From the NCBI GenBank assembly GCA_964620345.1, contig CAZUHK010000007.1, positions 1 through 45,630 of the forward strand: a stretch of 45,630 nt of DNA. Reading direction: 5' to 3'. The translations under genes were made by a program, and so were the position numbers. The notes below the pieces were generated by a model, which saw only the letters and a program-made list of their open reading frames with translations, made no database searches and was not told the origin of the DNA. This document shows positions 26,394-34,028 of this stretch, piece after piece (the first letter of the stretch is position 1; each line of letters opens with the position of its first letter). This stretch comes from CAZUHK01 sp964620345. GTDB taxonomy: Bacteria > Planctomycetota > Phycisphaerae > Phycisphaerales > Zrk34.

Positions 26394-27197
26394 ATGACGC
26401 AAGCTTCCGGGATCTCGTGCAAGTCCGTCGCCGCGTTGTTGCGGACGATCAGTGATGCTCACACGGCCGGTGGTTCGCCCAACCACTGGAAGCGTGTGTT
26501 GCTGGAGGGATTGGTCGATACCGCGGGGGTCGACGCCGGGGTCTACCTGGAGTTCGCCATCGAGGGCGATGACGCGGCGACGATCGTCCCCACGCTCCTG
26601 CTCGACCACGGCTACGCCGAGAGCCAGCGACCGTTTCTTCGCAAGTACCTCGAAACGCGCGGCGATGGCGATCCGATCGTCGGCCCGCTGTTCGAGCGCA
26701 TGCGCGGCAACGGCGGATATGTCGTGGCGCGCCGGGAGGATGTGATCGAAGACGACGAATGGTACGCCAGCACGATCTACAAGCAGCACTTGCGTGATTG
26801 GAAGGTGGACTTGGCGATGCTGGCCATGCTCCGCCTGCGCAACCCGGATTGGCTGATCGGCCTGGGGCTGCATCATCGGCATGGCTCACCGGCGCTGGCC
26901 GAGTCACGTCGCGATCTGATCGAGGCGTTCTTCCGCCACGCCGACTGGTTGTTCCACGAGCGCATGCCCAATGGATACACGCTCGGCCAGAAGCTGCCGC
27001 CGCGGCTGCGCCGCGTGGTGTTCCGCCAGCTCAACGGCGAGTCGGCCGGCGAGATCGCCTACAACCTCGCGCTCAGCGCCCACACCGTGCGCGGGTACAT
27101 CAAGCAGATCTACCGCGTGTTCAACGTCTCCAGCCAGACCGAGCTGATGGCGCTGCACGCGGCGCACCTGCGGCGCGGCCAGGCCAATCACGGCTGA
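26394..27197 (+). CDS. LuxR-family transcriptional regulator
   Basis: 267 aa. The C-terminal HTH (about residues 200-255) has the LuxR/FixJ pattern: LPPRLRRVVFRQLNGESAGEIAYNLALSAHTVRGYIKQIYRVFNVSSQTELMAL. The N-terminal ~190 residues form an unnamed alpha/beta sensor-like domain with GAF-like spacing (PLFERMRGNGGYVVARREDVIEDDEWYASTIYKQHLRDW). The layout matches proteins that bind a small ligand and then DNA. No autoinducer synthase is nearby. The stop overlaps the end of the next, opposite gene by 10 nt. Confidence 0.85.
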   Translation: MTQASGISCKSVAALLRTISDAHTAGGSPNHWKRVLLEGLVDTAGVDAGVYLEFAIEGDDAATIVPTLLLDHGYAESQRPFLRKYLETRGDGDPIVGPLFERMRGNGGYVVARREDVIEDDEWYASTIYKQHLRDWKVDLAMLAMLRLRNPDWLIGLGLHHRHGSPALAESRRDLIEAFFRHADWLFHERMPNGYTLGQKLPPRLRRVVFRQLNGESAGEIAYNLALSAHTVRGYIKQIYRVFNVSSQTELMALHAAHLRRGQANHG

Positions 27198-27544
27198 CCG
27201 TCGCCCTGCGCCCGGCGGATCGCCGACCACGCATCGGTGATCAGCTCGATCAGCATCGGGTGCAGCTCGGTCGTGCCGAACGCCTCGTGCAGCTCGCGCG
27301 TGTGACGCGCCACGAGCAGGCGCGCCCGGTCGACGCCCACGGCCTGTTGCGCGGGGTCGAGCTCGTCGGCGTGGTCCAGCGCCATGACCACCGCCTGCAG
27401 GCCGATGATGGCCGGCACCGCCTGCTTCCAGGCGCGGCCGTCGGCATCGTCGGGCAGCGCCACGGCCGAGCGGGCGAACTCGATCCATCGGCCCAGCAGC
27501 GCCGTCCACGTCAGCTTGTCGGGTTGGAAGGTCGTGGGGTTCAC
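27188..27544 (-). CDS. hypothetical helical protein
   Basis: 118 aa from a GTG at 27544 (VNPTTFQPDKLTWTALLGRWIEFARSAVAL...). It is mostly helical with a conserved look (AWKQAVPAIIGLQAVVMALDHADELDP, RARLLVARHTRELHEAFG) but I recognise no family. The start is supported by a -10-like TACACT (27552-27557) exactly 7 nt upstream and no ribosome-binding site. It is convergent with and overlapping the LuxR-type gene by 10 nt, and divergent from the membrane protein gene at 27652. Confidence 0.65.
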   Translation of the reverse strand: MNPTTFQPDKLTWTALLGRWIEFARSAVALPDDADGRAWKQAVPAIIGLQAVVMALDHADELDPAQQAVGVDRARLLVARHTRELHEAFGTTELHPMLIELITDAWSAIRRAQGDGQP

Positions 27545-27651
27545 GATCGGCAGTGTACGGCCCGGGCCGGCGGTTGTCCGGTCGCGCGGCGATGGCGTAT
27601 AGTCCTCTTCGTCGCCGCGGCCGGGCGCGGCAAACTGAAAAAGGTGCGAGC

Positions 27652-29157
27652 ATGGCCGACACACAGCGCGACGTCACCCTCCGCGGCATCGACTGGGCCG
27701 CCACCTTCCCCTTCCTGCGCGTCTTGGGAACCTTCAAGCTCGCCACGCAGCCGGGCAAGATGGTGCTGGCGCTGATGCTGGTGGTGGTGATGTTCGTCGC
27801 CGGCTGGGTGCTGGACGGCCTGGTCGGCGGCCACCGCGTGCTGCCCGGCGAGTTCGAGGCGTTTGCCCGGCAGCACGACGGCGATGCGTTCGGCCGGTGG
27901 CGCAAGCAGGCCCGTGAAGCCAACCGCGGGTACCTCGCGTTCCTGATGCAGCGCGACGCGGGCCTCTCGGCCGAGCAGGCGCAGCAACTGGTCGAATCGC
28001 CCGACCGCTGGACGCGGGCCGAGCAGGCAATCCGCGACCGCGCCGCCCAACAGCGCGAGGCGTCGCCCGACGCGGCCGAACAGATCGACGCCGAGACCGC
28101 CCTGGCCCTGCGCGAGCTGGCCGAACGCCGGCCGCGCGGCGTGTTCCGTGAAGCGTTGAGCATCAAGATCGATGCGTTCCGTCACCTGGTCGATGCGGCG
28201 GTGTCGCTGCGATTCGGCTTCGAGCAACTCGACCCGAGCAGCGAGCTGGATCGCGGCTCGGTCATCGGCGCGACGCGCACCGTCGCCTGGGCGCTGCCGA
28301 GCTGGCTGTGGCGGGCCCACTGGCCGTTCATGCTGATCTGGCTGGTGGTGTTCATCGCCACCTGGTCGCTGCTGGGCGGGGCGATCAGCCGCATCGCCGT
28401 GGTCGAAGCCGCGAGCGGCCAACGCCCGACCATGTCCGAAGGCGTGAGCTATGCCTTCAGGCGGTGGCTGGCGTTCGCGCTGATGCCGCTGGTGCCGCTG
28501 ATCTTCTTCGGCCTGCTGGCGCTGCTGCTGGCGGTGGCGGGGCTGCTGTTCCACATCGCCGTGCTCGACATCGTCGCCGCGCTGTTGTGGGTGATCGCGA
28601 TCCCGATCGGCCTGATCCTCGCCTCGGGCCTGATCGGCTGGCTGGGCGCGGTCAACCTGATGTACCCCGCGCTGGCCGCCGAGGGCAGCGACCTGTTCGA
28701 CGGCGTCAGCCGAAGCTACAGCTACGTCGTCACCCGACCCTGGCGGTTCATCTTCCATACCCTCGTCGCACTGGGCTACGGCGCGGTGACGTACCTGTTC
28801 GTCGGTCTGGTCGTCTTCCTCGCGCTGTACCTGGCCCACTGGGCGACGGGCGCCTGGTCCCCGTTCGGCCAGCTCATGCCCCAGCCGCAACTGGGTGAAC
28901 TGGGCTACACCATCCAAGGCGCCGGCGGCTGGTCGGATCAGATCGCCGCCACGGTCATCAAGGTCTGGGTGATGCTGACCATCGGCCTGGTCGCCGCCTA
29001 CGCGGTGAGCTACTACTTCTGCGCCTACGGCCTGATCTACCTGCTGCTGCGCAAGGCGTGCGACGGCACGGACGCGGCGCAGGTCTACCAGCCCCAAGCC
29101 GCCCAGCCGGCGCCGGACGTGGTCGTCTCCCCGGTCGAGCAGGCCGACGATCGGTAA
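27652..29157 (+). CDS. multi-pass membrane protein of unknown function
   Basis: 501 aa. TM segments are near 43-62, 220-245, 280-330 (two or three closely packed), 370-400 and 440-475. An extracytoplasmic Ala/Glu-rich domain (about 75-185) lies between TM1 and the rest. The later part has the repeated architecture of integral membrane proteins sometimes seen in Planctomycetes (SRSYSYVVTRPWRFIFHTLVALGYGAVTYLFVGLVVFLALYLAHW). No transporter signature is recognised. A TATAGT lies about 50 nt before the ATG. Confidence 0.8.
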   Translation: MADTQRDVTLRGIDWAATFPFLRVLGTFKLATQPGKMVLALMLVVVMFVAGWVLDGLVGGHRVLPGEFEAFARQHDGDAFGRWRKQAREANRGYLAFLMQRDAGLSAEQAQQLVESPDRWTRAEQAIRDRAAQQREASPDAAEQIDAETALALRELAERRPRGVFREALSIKIDAFRHLVDAAVSLRFGFEQLDPSSELDRGSVIGATRTVAWALPSWLWRAHWPFMLIWLVVFIATWSLLGGAISRIAVVEAASGQRPTMSEGVSYAFRRWLAFALMPLVPLIFFGLLALLLAVAGLLFHIAVLDIVAALLWVIAIPIGLILASGLIGWLGAVNLMYPALAAEGSDLFDGVSRSYSYVVTRPWRFIFHTLVALGYGAVTYLFVGLVVFLALYLAHWATGAWSPFGQLMPQPQLGELGYTIQGAGGWSDQIAATVIKVWVMLTIGLVAAYAVSYYFCAYGLIYLLLRKACDGTDAAQVYQPQAAQPAPDVVVSPVEQADDR

Positions 29158-29262
29158 AGCCGTCGTCGCATCCGGCAAACCACGCTCGTGACCATCGGCA
29201 CGCCGCGCCGCGGTGTGTACAATGCCGCCTCGCCCACCCGCCCCTGTAAGGAGTGCTTCGTG

Positions 29263-29859
29263 ATGAGCGCGACCACACGACACGTCATCGCCGCCCTGGT
29301 GCAGAACGAGCCGGGCGTGTTGGCGCACGTGGCCAACATGTTCGCCGCCCGCGGGTTCAACATCGACTCGCTGGTGGTCGGCCGCACCCTCAACCCCGAG
29401 TTCAGCCGCATGACCGTCGTGGTCGTCGGCGACGACGCGGTCCTCGAACAGGTCCGCAAGCAACTGGCGAAGATCGTCGAGGTCGTCAAGGTCGTCGATT
29501 ACCAGCAGGTGGACTACGTCGAGCGCGACCTGGCGCTGATCCGTGTGTCCGCCACCGCCGGCCAGCGCGGGCAGGTGATCGAGCTGGCCACGATGTTCCG
29601 TGGCCGCGTGGTCGATGTCGGCCGCGAGGAACTCATGATCGAACTGTCGGGCACCGAGGACAAGATCGAGGCGTTCGTCGACCTGGTCGAGCCGTACGGC
29701 ATCGTCGAGCTGGCCCGCACGGGCGTGATCGCCATGCCCCGCAGCGAGAAGGTCGAAGGCAAGGTGCCCCGGTCGCGCCTGGCGCGCGAGCCGCGAATGG
29801 TCGAAGGCGCCCCGTCGTCCGGCCCGACCATCGACCCCGGCGACCTGCCGCCGGGGTAG
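29263..29859 (+). CDS. ilvN: acetolactate synthase small (regulatory) subunit
   Basis: 198 aa. The N-terminal ACT domain has the feedback-inhibition signature HVIAALVQNEPGVLAHVANMFAARGFNIDSLVVG, then SRMTVVVVGDD and QLAKIVEVVKVVDY. The C-terminal regulatory domain (ERDLALIRVSATAGQRGQVIELATMFRGRVVDVG...ELMIELSGTEDKIEAFVDLVEPYGIVELARTG) is complete. It binds valine or leucine and activates the large subunit, which is not in the window. AAGGAG precedes the start; GTG at 29260 is an alternative. Confidence 0.95.
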   Translation: MSATTRHVIAALVQNEPGVLAHVANMFAARGFNIDSLVVGRTLNPEFSRMTVVVVGDDAVLEQVRKQLAKIVEVVKVVDYQQVDYVERDLALIRVSATAGQRGQVIELATMFRGRVVDVGREELMIELSGTEDKIEAFVDLVEPYGIVELARTGVIAMPRSEKVEGKVPRSRLAREPRMVEGAPSSGPTIDPGDLPPG

Positions 29860-29951
29860 GCATCGCTGATCGATGATCGGCAGGCCGGTTGGATCGGCAT
29901 TGACCTTGCTGTGTTCCTCGTCCCCACACCCGTAGCGATTAGCGATCCGCA

Positions 29952-31712
29952 ATGAGCGATTCCTACACCCTCGCCCACGTGACCCACGAAGCCGTCGAGA
30001 AGCTCGGCGGGATCGGCACGGTCCTCGAAGGGCTGATGACCAGCCCGGTCTACCAGAAGCACGTCAAACGCTCGATCCTCGTCGGGCCCTGCCAGACGCA
30101 CGTCGCGGTCGATCCGACCAAGCGGCTGGGCGAGACCGGCACGGTGCTCTACTCGAGCGTCGATCAGATCGACGAGCTGGGCCTGGGCCGGCGCCTGAGG
30201 CCGATCGAGTGGGCGTTCAACACGCCCATCGTCTTCGGCCGGCGCACGTTCGATATCCCCGGCGACACGCGCACCGGCGAGGCCGACGTGCTCCTGATCG
30301 ATGTGTTCAACATCTCCGCCGACCGGCTGGCGCAGTTCAAGTTTCGGCTCAACGAGCGGTTCGGCATCGACTCGATGCGGTACGACATGCACTGGGACTA
30401 CGAGGAATACATCCGCCTGGCCGAGCCGGCGTTCTACGCGCTCAACGCGCTGCTGGCGCCGGACGAGCGGCCGTGCGTCGTGCTCAGCCACGAGTTCATG
30501 GGCATGGGCGCCGCGCTCAAGTGCATCATGGACGGCGCCGAGGATTTCCGCACCATCTTCCACGCCCACGAGTGCGCCACCGCCCGCCACCTGGTCGAAG
30601 GCCACGAAGGCCACGACACCATGTTCTACAACGTCCTCGATAAAGCCCGGGCCCAGGGCCGGTTCGTCGGCGAGGTGTTCGGCGACCTGTCGGGCCTGCT
30701 CCGCCACGCGCTGATCTCCAGGGCCCACTGCTGCGACGCGGTCATGGCCGTGGGCGATTACACCGCCCAGGAAATGCACTTTCTCGGCCCGCACTTCGAG
30801 CATCACAACATCGAGCTGGTGTACAACGGCGTGCCCGCGGCCAAGTGCAACCTCCGCAAACGCAACGCCTCACGCAAGCTGCTGATCGAATACACCAACA
30901 ACATTCTCGGCTACGAGCCGAACGTGCTGATGACCCACGTGACCCGGCCGGTGATCTCCAAGGGCATGTGGCGCGACGTGAAGGTGTGCCACGAGCTGGA
31001 CGAGATGTTCGCCGATGAAGATCTGACCGGGGTGCTGTACATCCTGACCACCGGCGGGGGCGTGCGCCGGCCGCAGGATGTGAAACACATGGAGGCCGAG
31101 TACGGCTGGCCGGCGCACCACCGCGAGGGCTACCCGGACCTGGTGGGCCCCGAGGTGGACCTGTGGCGGATGATCGAGCCGTTCAACGCCGAGCACCAGC
31201 GCGTCAAGATCGTGCTGGTCAATCAGTTCGGCTGGACGCGGACGCGCATCGGCCAGCGCTGCGCGGAGAAGATGGACATCGCGGACCTGCGCCGGGCGGC
31301 GGACGTCGAGTTCGGCATGGCGACGTACGAGCCGTTCGGCATCAGCCCGCTCGAACCGCTGTACAGCGGCGCGGTGTGCGTGATCTCCAACGTCTGCGGG
31401 TGCATGGGCTTTGTGAACTATGTGACGAACAACGAGCCGACGCCCAACGTGCTCGTGGCCGACTACACCGACCTGCGCGGCGACTGGTCGATCGAGCAGT
31501 TGCTTGGCATGACGCGCATGGAGCGCAACGTCGTGGAGAACCGCGAGTCGGCCCGGATCGCCGAGGAACTGATGCAGCGCATCCCGCTGGACAACGACTC
31601 GCGCAGGCAACTGATCGACTCGGGCCAGAAGCTGGTGCAGAAGATGGGCTGGGACCAGGTGGTCCAGCACAAGCTGGTGGCGGTGCTGGAACGGGTGTGC
31701 AACGGCGGGTGA
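29952..31712 (+). CDS. glycogen/starch-synthase-like glycosyltransferase (GT5/GT3-type)
   Basis: 586 aa, GT-B fold. The N-terminal half has a KxGGIGTV-type nucleotide-sugar motif (EAVEKLGGIGTVLEGL), and the C-terminal half has the donor-site motif FGMATYEPFGISPLEPLYSGAVCV with the expected E-x7-E pattern. HEFMGMGAALKCI and TIFHAHE fit the acceptor region. The N-terminal portion is longer than usual in bacterial GlgA. Glycogen or a related alpha-glucan is a likely product, but the donor is not settled. It has no glg neighbours. The ATG at 29952 is preceded by no clear ribosome-binding site. Confidence 0.75.
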   Translation: MSDSYTLAHVTHEAVEKLGGIGTVLEGLMTSPVYQKHVKRSILVGPCQTHVAVDPTKRLGETGTVLYSSVDQIDELGLGRRLRPIEWAFNTPIVFGRRTFDIPGDTRTGEADVLLIDVFNISADRLAQFKFRLNERFGIDSMRYDMHWDYEEYIRLAEPAFYALNALLAPDERPCVVLSHEFMGMGAALKCIMDGAEDFRTIFHAHECATARHLVEGHEGHDTMFYNVLDKARAQGRFVGEVFGDLSGLLRHALISRAHCCDAVMAVGDYTAQEMHFLGPHFEHHNIELVYNGVPAAKCNLRKRNASRKLLIEYTNNILGYEPNVLMTHVTRPVISKGMWRDVKVCHELDEMFADEDLTGVLYILTTGGGVRRPQDVKHMEAEYGWPAHHREGYPDLVGPEVDLWRMIEPFNAEHQRVKIVLVNQFGWTRTRIGQRCAEKMDIADLRRAADVEFGMATYEPFGISPLEPLYSGAVCVISNVCGCMGFVNYVTNNEPTPNVLVADYTDLRGDWSIEQLLGMTRMERNVVENRESARIAEELMQRIPLDNDSRRQLIDSGQKLVQKMGWDQVVQHKLVAVLERVCNGG

Positions 31713-31736
31713 GCGAGTCGGTGTTCGGGCCCGGGC

Positions 31737-31791
31737 CGTGGTCGCTGCAAGCGACCACGCCGCCCCGGCGTGGCGGCTTCTAGCCGCCACG
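31737..31791. repeat. REP-like pair of hairpins, left copy
   Basis: Hairpin A has 10-nt arms CGTGGTCGCT/AGCGACCACG around GCA (31737-31759). Hairpin B has arms CGTGGCGGCT/AGCCGCCACG around TCT (31769-31791). They are separated by 9 nt. The transposase stop codon lies in the loop of hairpin B. An identical-arm pair lies on the other side of the gene. Confidence 0.88.
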
Positions 31792-32391
31792 TCCTCCGGC
31801 ACGTCCTCCGTCGCGCCGCTCGTACCGCTTGTACGGCACCCCTTCGAGAAACGCCTTCAGCTCCAGCGCCCGCCTCACGCCCGCTTCCAACGCCACATTC
31901 ACATGCGTGTGCGGATACTCGCGGTGGTCCGACACGATCCCGTGCCGCACCGCCTGCGTGAGCGTGTAGCGGTACGCCCGTCGGCACTGAAGCTCATCGC
32001 GGATGCAGCCGTCGAAGTAGTTCTGATGGCCCTTGTCCACCCAGAAGGGCTTGAGGCGTTCATCGAGCAGATCGTTGGTGAGTTTGGCCACCGAGCCGTG
32101 GACGCGCTGCATCATCTTGCCCAGTTGCTCGCCGTCGCGCAGGTAGCCCAGCGTGTGGTAGTGGTTGTCGAGCAGCGATGTGACCCAGGGCGTGAAGCCG
32201 CAGAGCGCCGTGTAATGATCGAAGCGATCCCAGAACACGGCCTTGGCCGGCTCCGAGGCGAACGCGGGGAACTTGCCGCGGCACCGGGCGGTGATGAAAT
32301 AAACCTGATTGCTTGCGTACCAGTGCTCGAAGCGGTGCTGCCCGTCGTACACGCGATTGCTCGTGTGCGACCCGCGCCTGAAGCAGGGCAT
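31780..32391 (-). CDS. REP-associated tyrosine transposase (RAYT, Y1/HUH fold)
   Basis: 203 aa from ATG 32391 (the frame continues into the REP element but that part is not protein-like). An HUH-type motif HYH sits in LLDNHYHTLGYL, preceded by YASNQVYFITARCRGKFPAF. The C-terminal GHQNYFDGCIRDELQCRRAYRYTLTQAVRHGI...YPHTHVNV is typical of this subgroup. By eye, the position of the catalytic Tyr in the following helix (RVHGSVAKLTND) is occupied by Ser, so activity is uncertain. It is flanked on both sides by the REP pairs it would be expected to recognise. Confidence 0.82.
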   Translation of the reverse strand: MPCFRRGSHTSNRVYDGQHRFEHWYASNQVYFITARCRGKFPAFASEPAKAVFWDRFDHYTALCGFTPWVTSLLDNHYHTLGYLRDGEQLGKMMQRVHGSVAKLTNDLLDERLKPFWVDKGHQNYFDGCIRDELQCRRAYRYTLTQAVRHGIVSDHREYPHTHVNVALEAGVRRALELKAFLEGVPYKRYERRDGGRAGGRGG

Positions 32392-32414
32392 GGCGATGCT
32401 CCGGTGTTCGCGGC

Positions 32415-32479
32415 CGTGGTCGCTGCAAGCGACCACGCCAAAACTTCCGACCCCGGCGTGGCGGCTTCCAGCCGCCACG
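32415..32479. repeat. REP-like pair of hairpins, right copy
   Basis: The same arm sequences as the left copy: hairpin A at 32415-32437 (loop GCA) and hairpin B at 32457-32479 (loop TCC), here with a 19-nt spacer. It has the same orientation as the left copy, so the gene is bracketed by a direct repeat of a palindromic pair. Confidence 0.88.
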
Positions 32480-32489
32480 TCCTCAAGTC

Positions 32490-32521
32490 CTCACAACCCC
32501 ACAAGCTCACAACCCCACAAG
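32490..32521. repeat. perfect 2 x 16-bp tandem duplication
   Basis: CTCACAACCCCACAAG occurs twice without change (32490-32505 and 32506-32521). It sits between the right REP pair and the frr stop codon at 32526. Confidence 0.85.
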
Positions 32522-32525
32522 CGCC

Positions 32526-33098
32526 TCACTCCTCCATGATCTCCGCTTCCTTGGCCTTGACCATCTCGTCGATCTTCGCTTCGTGCGTCTTGGTCAGCTC
32601 CTGCACGTCATCCTTCGCGGCCTTGGCGCCGTCCTCGGTCAGGTCGGTGTCCTTGTCCTTCTGGGCCTGGTCGATGTGCTTGTTCGCATCGCGGCGGACG
32701 TTGCGCACCGCGACCTTGCTCTGCTCGGCCATCTTGTGCAGCGAGCCGACCAGCTCCCGCCGCCGCTCGGTGCTCAGCGCCGGCAGGTTCACGCGGATCG
32801 CCTTGCCCTCGGTCTGCGGGTTCAGGCCCAGCCCCGCCTTCTCAATGCCCTGCACGATCGCCTGAACCGACGACGGGTCGTGCGGTTTGATCAGCAACTG
32901 CGTCGGCTCGGGCACGGACACCTGCGCAAGCTGCCGCAGGTCCGTCATCGAGCCGTAGTAATCCACCTTCACATACTCGACCAGCGCCGGCGAGGCCCGA
33001 CCGGTGCGGATGCCCTTGAGCTCGCCTCGCAAAAACTCCACCGCCTTGTCCATCTGCTCTTCGCATTCCAACAGGATTTCGTCAACGTCCATTGTCAT
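32526..33098 (-). CDS. frr: ribosome recycling factor
   Basis: Splits the post-termination ribosome together with EF-G. The 190-aa protein shows MDKAVEFLRGELKGIRTGRASPALVEYVKVDYYG, QLAQVSVPEPTQLLIKPHDPS, AIRVNLPALSTERRRELV and the C-terminal helix NVRRDANKHIDQAQKDKDTDLTEDGAKAAKDDVQELTKTHEAKID. pyrH lies upstream on the same strand (148 nt away), the common pyrH-frr order. tsf and rpsB are not in the window. Confidence 0.97.
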   Translation of the reverse strand: MTMDVDEILLECEEQMDKAVEFLRGELKGIRTGRASPALVEYVKVDYYGSMTDLRQLAQVSVPEPTQLLIKPHDPSSVQAIVQGIEKAGLGLNPQTEGKAIRVNLPALSTERRRELVGSLHKMAEQSKVAVRNVRRDANKHIDQAQKDKDTDLTEDGAKAAKDDVQELTKTHEAKIDEMVKAKEAEIMEE

Positions 33099-33220
33099 GT
33101 CGGGGCCTCCGGCTCGGTCTATGGATTTATCGGTGCATGAGTCAATCGGTCGATCAGTCGATCATCCGTTGGCGAGCGCTCGGCGGATCGATCGGCTTCT
33201 CCTCTGTGCCCTCAGCGGCC

Positions 33221-33254
33221 CTCTGTGGTTAACTCTTCTCTGTGGTTAACTCTC
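33221..33254. repeat. tandem 17-bp duplication at the pyrH 3' end
   Basis: CTCTGTGGTTAACTCTT and CTCTGTGGTTAACTCTC are adjacent (16 of 17 identical). On the minus strand they read as TTAACCACAGAG units, followed by a further ACAGAGG in GGGCACAGAGG. The pyrH stop TAA lies inside the second unit. Confidence 0.75.
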
Positions 33255-33980
33255 GCCACCGTCGATCAACGTGCCGTGGGCTTGGCCCTGCACGACCTCG
33301 GCGATGTGGCCGGGCGTTTTCATGTTGAACACGACGATGGGAATCTGCCGCTCCATGCACATGGAAAACGCGGTCATGTCCATCACCGCGAGGCGGCGCT
33401 GGATCGCCTGGGCGTAGGTCAGGGTTTCGAACCGCACCGCGTCGTCGTGCTTCATCGGGTCTTTGTCGTACACGCCGTCCACCTTGGTGGCCTTGAGCAG
33501 CACGTCGGCGCCGATCTCGGTCGCCCGCAGGGCCGCGGCGGTGTCGGTGGTGAAAAACGGATTGCCCGTGCCCGCGGCGAGGATGATGATGCGGCCTTTT
33601 TCCAGGTGTCGCACGGCCCGGCCACGGATGAACGGCTCGGCGACGCTGGTCAGGTTGATCGCCGACAGCAGCCGCGCCGGCTGGCCGAGCGTCTCGAACA
33701 TCTCCTTGAGCGCCAGGCCGTTGATCACCGTCCCGAGCATGCCCATGTAGTCGGCCGAGGCCTGGGGCACCTTGCCGTCGGCCGCGAGCGTGCCGCCGCG
33801 GATGATGTTGCCCCCGCCGACCACCACGGCGATCTCCGCCCCCTCCTGCCGGGCGGCGAGGATCTCGCGGGCCAGCACTTCCAGTTCATCGCTGTCGATG
33901 CCCTTGCCGCCGGGCTTGCAGAAGCCCTCGCCGGAGATCTTCAACAACACGCGACGGTAGTTGGGCTTCGCATCGCTCAT
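33246..33980 (-). CDS. pyrH: UMP kinase
   Basis: Bacterial hexameric UMP kinase (aspartokinase fold) for pyrimidine nucleotides; 244 aa from ATG 33980. Signatures: YRRVLLKISGEGF, IAVVVGGGNIIRGG, ADYMGMLGTVINGLALK, IILAAGTGNPFFTTDTAAALRA, ADVLLKATKVDGVYDKDP and IPIVVFNMKTPGHIAEVV. The longer open frame to 34019 is rejected on homology. The upstream sequence has no clear ribosome-binding site. It precedes frr on the same strand. Confidence 0.97.
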   Translation of the reverse strand: MSDAKPNYRRVLLKISGEGFCKPGGKGIDSDELEVLAREILAARQEGAEIAVVVGGGNIIRGGTLAADGKVPQASADYMGMLGTVINGLALKEMFETLGQPARLLSAINLTSVAEPFIRGRAVRHLEKGRIIILAAGTGNPFFTTDTAAALRATEIGADVLLKATKVDGVYDKDPMKHDDAVRFETLTYAQAIQRRLAVMDMTAFSMCMERQIPIVVFNMKTPGHIAEVVQGQAHGTLIDGGES

Positions 33981-34028
33981 ATGGATACAGATTGTGGCGT
34001 GACCGGCGAGATCGGGCAAGTGCGGGCC

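Noticed and set aside
27541..29952. 803-aa minus-strand open frame opposite the membrane protein and ilvN
   Set aside because: ilvN and the TM protein on the plus strand are clear; this translation is an H/D/R-rich shadow.
32392..32478. N-terminal extension of the transposase into the REP element
   Set aside because: These residues come from translating the REP repeat and are not protein-like; the ATG at 32391 starts the recognisable domain.
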